64,000 nucleotides of DNA from Allacma fusca (taxonomy: Eukaryota; Arthropoda; Collembola; Symphypleona; Sminthuridae), in the NCBI GenBank assembly GCA_947179485.1, contig OX359250.1, positions 39,152,783 to 39,216,782 on the forward strand, in the 5' to 3' direction. This document shows, in pieces, positions 54,009 through 63,185 of the stretch (positions within the stretch are counted from its first letter, which is position 1; every line of letters begins with the position of its first letter). The position numbers and the translations under genes are program-made. Under the pieces are notes generated by a model. The model ran no database searches, had not been told where the DNA came from, and saw only the letters and a program-made list of their open reading frames with translations.

Positions 54009-54367
54009 TGGGAGATTTTCGCAATAGGGATTATGTCGCTATTGATTTATCCGTTTCCGATACTGTAGGAGAAGAGTCAAATATTTTGGGCTCATCCACT
54101 CATCAACCAGTAATTGGAGAGGGCGATGGTTTTGATGTAGATTGAAAACGTCCTTATGATGCTGCTGCGGCTGCGGATATTGTTGGTGATTCATCCGATT
54201 CTGCTCCCAAATCTATTATCGATCCTGTGAAACCAGTTGTAGATGCTTCTAACCAGAAGATCGTGTCATGCTATTATCGCACCCTGCCTTATGAGGGAAA
54301 TGAGTTAACATTTGTCTACATCAAGCCAATGGGGAAGACCGTCAACATGAACATTCCAGTACAGTAG
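53837..54367 (+). pseudogene. Unrecognised Polinton gene with poly-Ser microsatellite
   Basis: The frame runs from about 53837 through a (TCA)n run giving some 17 Ser, has one TGA at 54143-54145 and continues open to VNMNIPVQ and a stop at 54367. The tail after the TGA (CYYRTLPYEGNELTFVYIKP) looks protein-like, so a single stop separates two parts of one gene. Function unknown. Confidence 0.45.
53956..54008. repeat. (ATC)n microsatellite
   Basis: About 17 ATC/TCA triplets inside an open frame, coding Ser. Confidence 0.95.
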
Positions 54368-54581
54368 AATTCCGTGGTTGATTCAAAGGTTAGCTTATTA
54401 TTACAGTTTTAAAGGTGATAATATGTAGGCAATGGGTCAGGCGCTTGAAAATGGTTATAATATGTACACCAATGTTGTAAGCAAAATCGATGAATCAGAA
54501 CTTGATATTTGATTTTTCCTAGTGTGTTTATATTGTTCAATTTTCATGAATTTCATCCAGAAAATATTATTTGATTAAAAA

Positions 54582-55453
54582 ATGTTCAATATTCAGTATT
54601 TGGATGACACCTATCATCACCGCCTTTCCCACGGATCGCAGGGATGCCATGTTGATCGGTTGAAGAAAAATCTTACTCTGATGGAGATTGAAAGATGGCA
54701 TTCTTTGAAGGTCCAGGGGATAAGAAATGACGCAACCCAACTCATTTTCGTGTTCACCGGCAGTCCTACAGTCGTCCCTATGAATCTTTATATACGGAAC
54801 ATAGACAGTCTGATTTGTATTCTCCATGGTGTACTTGGAATTTTGGTTTTCAGGACCATATCAGCAAGTATGCATTTATATTTTTCGACGAGGAGAGTCT
54901 TCGTGTGGGTGTTAACTTTAATTTGGGTGCGTGTTTGTCATCCCCTGTTTGGAGCTCACTGGTTGAACTAGTGAATGATAAAGCCCCGCGACCAATCACT
55001 GCAGATACAAGCGTGATTGGTCCACAATTCCCGCAAAGTGAGTTTGCAATTTCTTCAAACAAGTTCAAACGTTTTTTCGAAGAGATCTTTAAAGTACTGG
55101 ATGAAAAAATGTTTGACCTTGATTTTATTGAAGAACTGGCAAAAACCCAGAATAATATGCCAACCGATGTTACTCCTTACTTTTCAAATTTTTCATCCTG
55201 TCCCTATGATGATTACAGTGGTAATACCGAAGTAAAGAGTTTTGTAGAGACTATATTCTCCGCCCGTGATAGGTCTTGCACCAATTTAGGATTGTATGAT
55301 CGAAAAATATCCATGAATCATGACCAGGCAATGTCACAGCGTATGAAGGCTAGACCTAGTTGGTATTATTGTAGAGTAGACACATCTGATGAAGAAGGTT
55401 ACATTTCTGGCGATGGTGAAGGTGACTATGATGATTCGGATGATTGTTATTAA
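54582..55453 (+). pseudogene. Unrecognised Polinton gene, acidic C-terminus
   Basis: Starts MFNIQYLDDTYHHRLSHG. A frameshift near 54815 leads into a 212-residue frame with YSPWCTWNFGFQDHISKYAF, LEFAISSNK-like sequence and a very acidic tail (DTSDEEGYISGDGEGDYDD). I do not recognise it. Its place between capsid/integrase genes and the ATPase fits an accessory or fibre-like protein, but nothing in the sequence proves that. Confidence 0.45.
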
Positions 55454-55563
55454 GACATACATTGTGTGTGTGTTAAATTTATTTTCGTTTCTTTACATAT
55501 ACTGTAAATTGTTTATCGGGAAAGATACATGATCTATATCTATGAGAATCTTTTTGTGTAGCA

Positions 55564-56136
55564 CTAGTATCTATAACTACATAACCATGCGGTCTTGAGG
55601 TTGAATCTTTGTATGCACTCCAAAACTTCATCGGCTTTCTCAAAATTAATCTGTCTTCCTAAGATGTTAATAAATGTCGAATCTTTCACGAATTTAAAAC
55701 ATATTCTGTATTTGGCATATCTTGTTAGCACCGTTGCACCTTTTTGATAGAATTTCTGTAGGATTATGATAACGAATATATTTCGGTGGTGACTCTCGCG
55801 ACAGAATAAATTTTCAACTTTCTTTCCCGTTGTTGCTTCCGTCATTAGGTCGTCAATTATTACAAGGACTGGGGATGTGTTCCCTTCGTCGACATCATAC
55901 TCAAGCCCACGTACAAATTCAATTTTATTGTTTGCATATTTCTGCACATCCGCGAATAAAGTTGGTTGGTTTTCAGAAAAACAGTAAATTATTCTCTCCA
56001 CCTTAGGTTCAAAAATGTCGTCTCGTCGTTTTATAATTTCAATCACAAGGACTGATTTCCATGATTTACTTGGACCCGCAATAATTAAATTCCCAGGAAC
56101 CCTTAATTTGTAGTCAAAATCATCCCCACTAGACAT
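55564..56136 (-). CDS. FtsK/HerA-type packaging ATPase of the Polinton (A32-like)
   Basis: This 190-residue frame is open throughout. The Walker A region is AGPSKSWKSV, where Trp occupies the position of the essential Gly before Lys. Walker B is VLVIIDDLM. The downstream VIIILQKFYQKG segment fits the sensor region of this family. The enzyme would pump DNA into the capsid; the Walker A change argues that it is inactive. Confidence 0.78.
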   Translation of the reverse strand: MSSGDDFDYKLRVPGNLIIAGPSKSWKSVLVIEIIKRRDDIFEPKVERIIYCFSENQPTLFADVQKYANNKIEFVRGLEYDVDEGNTSPVLVIIDDLMTEATTGKKVENLFCRESHHRNIFVIIILQKFYQKGATVLTRYAKYRICFKFVKDSTFINILGRQINFEKADEVLECIQRFNLKTAWLCSYRY

Positions 56137-56509
56137 TTAGTTTTGATTTTTTTAAAATTTGCCGATCGGATTTAATCAAATCTAATAAAGATAAGGAGTA
56201 ACAATAACATGTACTATGGTATTGAAAGGCAACAGAAAACTGAATAATTGTTTGAAATAAAATAATTATTATTACACCTATTTTATTTTCAAAGGACATG
56301 TTCAAACCCAACTCAAGCTCTAAAGTGCAATTTGAAATCATTAATGCAGGTTAAACACTGTATTGTATTTCTTCAATTTATTCATTCAAGTTAAAATCAA
56401 CAACAACAACAACTGCATCATCATTTTTTATATATTCCATTGAAGTGCTTAACAGAATTGAATGATTAACTTATTTTAAAACTAGTTATAAGATATACTA
56501 CCAATACAT
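56137..56509. other. Gap between ATPase and polymerase
   Basis: AT-rich with a CAACAACAACAAC tract near 56400. No coding is supported. Confidence 0.5.
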
Positions 56510-58274
56510 CTATTCATACATTACTGAATCTTTATGCCCAAACGACAAACTGTTATACTTACTAATCCAATACTTTTTAGAATCAAAACCACTTAATGCC
56601 TTTTCATTTAGTGTAATTGTGTATAACTCATGTTTAAGACTGCGGATAGACGTCATGGGTATATTCCAAGTCACATTCTCGTCTAAAGACTGCAAACATT
56701 TCATATTTCAATCTGCTCTTAATTGCTGTCTTAACAATACCTTTAGCTCTAATATAAGGGACATGCTCATGTTGTAAATCGTCTAGTCTAAGTAGACAGT
56801 TTGGGCGCTAAGAATATACCTTTAACCAAAATACTATTAGGCATTTCATCTTTCATTAAGCCTAGTATGCCTTTCTGTTCATTAGTATATAATAATTCTT
56901 TCCTTTTGTCCTTACAGTCTACATAGACACTGAAATCAAACCTTTTGTCATTGCATTCATAGTAGTACTTTTGCAAATCCTCATATAAGTCCCGAGTTAT
57001 AATTAAATACACAAATGAATCGGTGTCCATCATACATATTTGTGATTTAGGGCCTGGATAGTATTTTTTTGTAAACTCATAATGAAATTAGTACAAGTGT
57101 GATTTTGATATGTCAAGCACAGCACTACCCCATTGAATAATATTTCCATGCTTTCTAATGTAGGCTTATTTGCCCACTTCATACACGCTTTGGCATTTCT
57201 TGCAAATTGACTATTCTTTTGCTTTCGCTTATCCGTGCGCATGCGGCCGTAGCACACATTGGGAATTAATTTCATTAATACTTTTACATATGCAGAGCTT
57301 GCCTGCGAGCGTCGTAATGCACAGTATTCAACAAATGGCTTCATCGATTTCTTTTGCATGAAAGACAGTATCCTATGTACTTTTGTTAATTGTATACCTA
57401 ACTTTAAGTACACCCTCAATATTCTGTAGTGCAAAACATACTTGGTCTTCGGTTTCAAAGAACAAATTAGTTTTTCTGATTTTAATTGATTATTACCGAA
57501 TCCAAGTTTCCGAAATTGTTCTTGGGAGTGAGATGAAAGATGTTCAAAATCAATTTGTTCCTTTTCTGGTCCGGGGTGAAATTCATTAAAATAGTCATGC
57601 AATTCAGGAGGTATTACAAAATCAATCTCAAAAAAATAACCTCTTGTATCATCGTCTCCCATTGACAATACCCAATCATTAATTTCAGGAATTGTCTTAT
57701 CCCTCTAATCACACTCTAATCCATTCGTACCCACCGTATGGTAAAGATTGGGACATGGCATACCCATAAATATTAGTCATGTCCCAATATTGGAGGTAAC
57801 TATGCGGCTTATTTGGACAATACTGACTACCCATATACTTGACTTCAGCCATTTTTAAGCATGTTTGGGTTATTCCTCCTCGAATAGATTTTTCCAGAAA
57901 AAGATATTGTGCAGAATCTTGGATCAGATCGAATTCAGTTTGACTCATTAAAATATTTGCATCTTTACTCATACCCGGCAAGCTCAGTCTAAATTGCTCA
58001 AAATCTCGCATAACAATGTAACATTTGAAAGTACATACAAGTCATGAAATTCCCCCATTGACTGAATATTAAATGCATTCCAGACTTTTGTTGTATGTGC
58101 ATAATTTTCCTTAGTAATTGTTTTCTCCGTTAAGGAAGAGTAAAAATACTCCATGGATGGTAGTTGGGTTTCATTAAACTTGGAAAAATCGCTCATGTAT
58201 TCATAGGGATAATATTGCTTTTGGAGTAATAAATCAATTTGTTCGGCTGAAAAATCACAAAATAGTTCTTTCAT
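56510..58274 (-). pseudogene. Protein-primed DNA polymerase B (pPolB), 5'-truncated and frameshifted
   Basis: Pieces in order on the minus strand are: 58274-57984 (KQYYPYEYMSDFSKF), 58011-57709 (LSLPGMSKDANIL; YLQYWDMTNIYGYAM, the motif A region), 57668-57030 (GYFFEIDFVIPPELHDYFN; NVCYGRM, motif B region), 57033-56788 (MMDTDSFVYLI, motif C with the catalytic DTDS) and 56704-56510. The N-terminal 3'-5' exonuclease and terminal-protein portions are absent upstream of 58274. Confidence 0.85.
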
Positions 58275-58434
58275 CGAAATAAAAAAACCGTGACTGTGTT
58301 ATCATGATGATCTAACTGACAATTCATATCTGAGCAGTTTGATGAGCCAGGGCAAGGATCAACCTGGATTGGTTTAAGAATTTACTCAAAATCAGCATAA
58401 ACTACAAACCACTGTATTAAAGTTCGATTAAAAT

Positions 58435-58692
58435 CTATGAGTATATATTTCGTCTGCTGAAAACTTGAATGTACACATTGTAATTATGGACATCTAAATC
58501 TCCAAGTGATCTCATTTGGATGATGCATATAAGGCAGAAACGGTCACGATATGATTGTATTCCATGTACTGAATTCTCTTCACTTTGTTGTTGTTGTTGC
58601 TGTTGTTGTACTTGGCGATGGGCCTGCTGCTCTTGTTGAGTAGCACATAACACATCGTCTTGTTCTCCTATCACCTCTTCATCTAAGAAATA
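58435..58692 (-). CDS. Possible exon with poly-Gln run
   Basis: TATTTATTTCTTAG precedes an open stretch with QVQQQQQQQQ and a Cys-containing tail to a stop. The acceptor is in the same phase (1) as the exons of the gene just upstream, so it may be an alternative last exon. No matching donor past the normal stop was found. Confidence 0.3.
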   Translation of the reverse strand, partial: YFLDEEVIGEQDDVLCATQQEQQAHRQVQQQQQQQQSEENSVHGIQSYRDRFCLICIIQMRSLGDLDVHNYNVYIQVFSRRNIYS

Positions 58693-58783
58693 AATATAGT
58701 TTTCAAATATAATTTCTACAATATGCGATCATCCTACAATATCACTTACACGTAAAATGTGAGATTAAAATGCATGACCTAAA

Positions 58784-60099
58784 TTAGCTCACGATAATCA
58801 TTTTCTTTCTCATTTGCTTCGTCCTCGAAGTAAATGTTGTCATATCCACTTCGGATGAACTGTCATCCGAGGATGTCTCATCCGTCGAAAAGTCCTTGCT
58901 GTTCGGCTCCCCTGAGTCTTCCATGTCCGAATCCGGACTTTGTGAATCGGATTTGTTTTCCTCCTCCCTCTCTTCCGCCTCCGCCGATAATTGGATGTTG
59001 CTGGGATTCTCTGTCATTGAATCCAATCGCTGTGCGGGCATGTTGTTTATTTCCTCCTGTATCTCCATTTGGTCTTCCTGTGGGTTCTGCCCGCTCCCAG
59101 AAGCTGCATCCGGGTTGTTCATCAAGTCTTCGTTTTCCCATATTTCCGCGAGAACTTCCTCCGGCAATTCGGGAGAGTGTGGCGGAGAGAGTAGCTCCGG
59201 TCGCATCCTTAAAAAATTTGAAGCTCCAGGTGATTCTTTGTGGATCTCAGCATAATTTTCTTTGGCTACGTACAAATTTACATGGACGTAAGAAAATTTT
59301 CATAGTACATAACATCCGTTGGAATTAAAATAATTCAACTCTGTAATAAACATCATTATTACCTTCTGGCTGTGTAATTCAGTTACCAGGAGTGTTCGGC
59401 AATGCCGATGAATTAAATTCCTGGTCCAATTGAGTGGCTCCAACATTGTCTTCTCCAGTCACACCGTTTGCAGTGGTAGCTTCGGCATCAGGCAATACGT
59501 CGGACACATTGGCTGCATTAAAATAATTCCCGTTATATACGTACATGTAGTAATGCTAGTAAAATACTAATAATGAGTTCTAATAAAAGGTTTAATGATA
59601 TACATACCCAAGACTGGCAAGTCTTCATGTTCTTCGGCAACATGAGCCTCACCATCAGCAGCACATGCGATTGGGAAATCCACACATTCCACAGAAACCT
59701 GAGCTGCACCATCAGCTACATCCATACTTTCACGTAAGCCTCATGTAATCATATAAAACATATCTTAGCATAGTACATTAAATTTATTATCATGGATACC
59801 ACAATTTATTTAATTTCAAAAAATTTATGTAAAATTACCCGCCATAGTTCTGGATGAACTGTTTTCCAACTCATTTTTCTTATCCATACCATTCGCATTA
59901 CTCTGCTCCGGCTGATTATCAGTGATAGCATGATCACTCTGAAAGTCCGATTCTAAAATATATAATACATATTTTAAACCTATTGGAACCAGAAACACTT
60001 AACACATAATTATGCCTAAAATAGCCATACATAATAACTTTAGACATACTCAATTTAAAACGTAACAATTGTACCTGTAAACGGATCTTGTTCAAACAT
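58784..60099 (-). CDS. Acidic low-complexity protein, five exons, all introns phase 1
   Basis: Exons 60099-60075, 59952-59839, 59715-59608, 59512-59387 and 59265-58784 join in frame to 284 residues. Every intron is phase 1, so each internal exon is a whole number of codons (38, 36, 42). The start ATG (MFEQDPFT) is a proposal; the frame is open a little further upstream. Composition is Glu/Asp/Ser-rich (EAEEREEENKSDSQSPDSDM; DETSSDDSSSEVD) and ends in a short basic stretch (KQMRKKM). SPPHSPELPEEVLAEIWENE may form a helix. No domain is recognised. A disordered acidic nuclear factor is possible, but this is a guess from composition. Confidence 0.55.
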
Positions 60100-60180
60100 C
60101 TCGGCCCAGGTGGTGTGGAATTGATCATTGTCATCTTCCAAATTGGTATACAATCTCCCGCAGACACACTACAACTCCAT

Positions 60181-60512
60181 TTTATAATATCGCTTTCAAT
60201 TAAAACCCACTAATTCCTCAAGTCGGAAATTTTCAAAGGCACAGGGAAAATAATTCAATGGATTATATCACTGACTATGACCAAACGACTGAGACAAGGA
60301 AACGATAATTGTCCTGTAGAGCAGTGTCATCGTGTAATAAATGGTTTCAAATTTCTAGAATGAAAGGCTAATGATAAAGCTAGCAGACCTATCCAGCTCT
60401 TAATAATCCCTGATATCTGCTCACTTGACTTGTCCTTTCATTTTATTTTCTGTTTGCATTGCAATCTGTTCTTTTTCGGTTCATTTCATATCCAAGCTGA
60501 AAAATCTTCACC
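60181..60512. other. Divergent intergenic region
   Basis: Lies between the acidic gene (minus) and the interrupted gene (plus) and may serve as a shared promoter region. No motif is claimed. Confidence 0.45.
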
Positions 60513-62564
60513 ATGATTAACTTCGTTACTATGGAGGCTTTGAAAGCGAATTTAGTAAGTCGGGATGTTGGCTTTAAACCCAGTTTTGTCATCAGTGTTA
60601 ACGACCACCCAAATCGGGATCGTTATAATTTACAGGTGGAGGATCTGCTTATAAACTGTAAGCACTTCATTTATCAAGAAACGAAAAGTAATCCTTCCTC
60701 ATTCTGTATTCTTCCTACGGCGTTCACCGGAATCCGGGAACTTGGCCGCAAAAGATTCAAGCCCAAGGCACCAGCTTTTCCTTTCATTTCCCCCATGAAC
60801 CATACTGGGAGATAATGCTTCACCGTTTTGAACACTGGATTAATCATGCATTCTATCAAGATGATGCAAGCAGTGCTCGGCACGGGTACGAAAAATTGGT
60901 ACCCGTACCCGTATCCGTACTCGAAGTGCGGGTATTGCAATATCTGGTATCTATACCCGTACCCATACCCGTGTATACGGGTACACAGTTTTCATACCCG
61001 TACCCACAATGCAATCTCAAATCATATAACCGTACCCGAAAAATACTCGTATATTGTACCCATACTCGGGTATCTCAGTTTCGTACCCGTACTCGTACCC
61101 GGGTATTTTATCCAAATTTGTCTAAATGTAACACAGTACGTTATGTTTAGTACGTACACGCACATATATATGTTTAATGTATGAAACCTTAGTGGGTAAT
61201 TTTGACTTGCTGGAGCGGTATTTGGCATTGTATATTTTCATTGAAGAGTAGAAAAACTACAAGCGTTTATGATTAGAAATACAATTATTATTATCCCCTC
61301 TGATCGTTAATTGGTTGATGGGCGAGGTATCTTATGGCACCCAGCCCATATGCCCATGCATTTTTGTGCACAGAGATAACTAACATGCAGTTTTGGCTTG
61401 GGTCTCGATTTTTCTTTTCCTGACTTCTTCGGTCTTTTCCATTAATTGTTTCATGTGTTCTCTCTGTGTACATATAACTAACTTGTTACAAATATCCGCC
61501 TTCTCATAATCAACTACCAATAACTCAAAATAACTTGCCATCCAACTCATCAGATCTCTAATTTGTAAACTATTAATTGTGGGTAATGACGTATCATTTA
61601 TGTGTCCCACAGACTCTTTATACGTATTTAGTGACAAAACACTGCATTATGAAGACGTTTTGTACAAAATTTCGTTAAATCTTGTTCTCCACAACTGTTT
61701 TGTTATTATTCCTCGCTTGTGTTTATTTATTTATTCTTCCTAAAACATGTTTCCATAAAAGCATATATTTTAGCAACACAGTCTGAAATACATTTACTGT
61801 ATGTCGTATGGTTAAAAGGGTATTAACAATATGTATTCAGGAATACTAAAAATACCGACAAAAATTTCCAACGTGAGGGAATGATATGCATAAAACTCAT
61901 CAAAATGTCTCAAATCTCAACGTATCCAAATACTCGGGTACAATTGTCACGGGTACGAGTAAATGACCCCATTATACCCGTACCCGGTGGGTATGTACCC
62001 CTTTTGAAATTCTTGTACCCGTACCCATACCCGTATCCGTACCCAAAATTTGGAGCCAACCAAAGTGTACCCGGGTAGTACCCAGAATTGTTCGAGTACA
62101 AAAAATCGGTACCCGGGTAGCACCCATAACCGTACCCGTTTATCCGAGTATTACCCATACCCGTGCCGAGCACTGGATGCAAGTGACTTTCGAGCAGACT
62201 TCCATTTCGAAAATCCTGCAATAAAGTTGTTGACAGCATCTTTAAATGTGGATGAGTTGTAAGCCTAATTCTGTCTATTCTAATTTAATCTAAATTTTGT
62301 TTGCAATGAACGAGCATGTCTTCCACAAGGGCTCATTTTGTCCATTTTAAAATTTATTGCAGTCGGAGTATTTTCCCCGAAGACATACATGTCCCGTTTC
62401 TGCGAATGTGCAACACAATAAATCTGTGCCCGTTCTGTCTAGAGATGCCAAATCCGGGTGGGGAAATCCCGCCGGATAATGTTCCATTCAAGTGCCGAAG
62501 AAGCAAACTGTTCGAATTGGCTGTCATGGCGATATTTTTTTCATTCGTACAAAAAAGTGAATAA
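60513..62564 (+). pseudogene. Unrecognised two-exon gene split by a hAT element
   Basis: Exon 1 opens at MINFVTMEALKANLVSRD and has SNPSSFCILPTAFTG. Near 60790 the frame shifts to EIMLHRFEHWINHAFYQDD, is cut by the hAT element at 60871-62175 and resumes directly as SDFRADFHFENPAIKLLTAS to a donor at 62258. An acceptor at 62362 opens exon 2 (62363-62564): RSIFPEDIHVPFLRM and a zinc-like LCPFCLEMPNPGGEIPPDN, ending QKSE, followed by AATAAA at 62562. Two lesions make this copy non-functional as read. Neither half recalls a family for me. Confidence 0.55.
60871..62175. mobile_element. hAT-like element, 1305 bp, inside a gene
   Basis: The tips CAGTGCTCGGCACGGGTA and its complement lie at the two ends. 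GATGCAAG flanks exactly (60863-60870, 62176-62183). Long subterminal arrays of TACCCGTACCC/GGGTACGGGTA occupy about 250 bp at each end. The middle has only a short minus-strand frame (61380-61637) with no hAT motifs. Confidence 0.93.
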
Positions 62565-62734
62565 AAATAAAAAATCAAAGTATTTTTTTCTTTTAAAAGT
62601 TTTTAATATAAAAATTAAAGCATTTTTTCATGAATAAAAGAAAAAAATGAACCGCTATAATGCTTCAACATGTCGTGTACATAAGTGACGACTGGCACCA
62701 TCGTCATCATCATCATCATCAAGACAATCACTTT
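62565..62734. other. 3' flank with CATCAT microsatellite
   Basis: A-rich sequence after the interrupted gene; (ATC)n at about 62699-62722. No coding. Confidence 0.55.
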
Positions 62735-62850
62735 AAGATTAGTATAAAGGATATTAAACTTGACATTACATAATTGAGCTAATTCCTAATTTGAAAGAGT
62801 GGACCGTCTTGGTTGTGGACAGCTTCCCGTGCAACACCGCCTCAGGGAAC
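62735..62850. repeat. Paralogous copy of the Helitron-type repeat, without hAT insertion
   Basis: ATTAAACTTGACATTACATAA continues unbroken here, whereas at 33-35 kb the same sequence is interrupted by 33026-34985. The match goes on through TTTGAAAGAGTGGACCGTCT to CCCGTGCAAC. It supplies an empty site for that hAT insertion. Confidence 0.8.
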
Positions 62851-63185
62851 AATTCATGCTGTATTTTTAAAGGAAATGCGTCAGATCCTGTGGAAATGTG
62901 CTGGAATCGGATATTAGTTGGATTCCAATGTTGGAAATGCAACGTTAAGTCTTAGGTTTTACATATGATTATCTCCGCTTCTTTGTCAACTATTATACAG
63001 CATTCTCACGCTGAGCGGGCTTGTGTTGGAATGCAGTAATTGGACAGTGCTGTAAATTAATGAGCATTATAGTTGGTAAAACGGCGTGGCGCGTAAATAC
63101 ATTGGCGGTTAAGAAGAGCAACTAAAGAACTACACGGGAATTGTCTTTATTACTCTTTCTTCTTGCATTTATCAAGCTTCATTCC
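62851..63185. other. Upstream of the DUF4806-like gene
   Basis: No coding recognised. Confidence 0.5.

Larger units (their letters stand above)
47187..58274. mobile_element. Endogenous Polinton/Maverick (adintovirus-like), degraded
   Basis: Polintons are large self-synthesising DNA elements related to dsDNA viruses. They encode protein-primed DNA polymerase B, a retroviral-type integrase, a packaging ATPase, an adenovirus-type protease and capsid proteins. All of these are visible: structural genes on the plus strand (47.2-51.2 kb), two short genes on minus, integrase on plus (52.3 kb), two unknowns, then ATPase and polymerase on minus to 58.3 kb. Almost every long gene carries a stop, a frameshift, an insertion or a lost active-site residue. 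Neither terminal inverted repeat nor the 6-bp target duplication was found, so the outer limits are those of the genes. Confidence 0.9.

Noticed and set aside
60828..61184. Tyr/Pro-rich frames (YPYPYPY) near 61 kb and 62 kb
   Set aside because: They are translations of the TACCCG arrays at the ends of the hAT element.
61380..61637. Transposase fragment in the 1.3-kb hAT
   Set aside because: The short minus frame shows none of the hAT signatures (no BED finger, no dimerisation motif).
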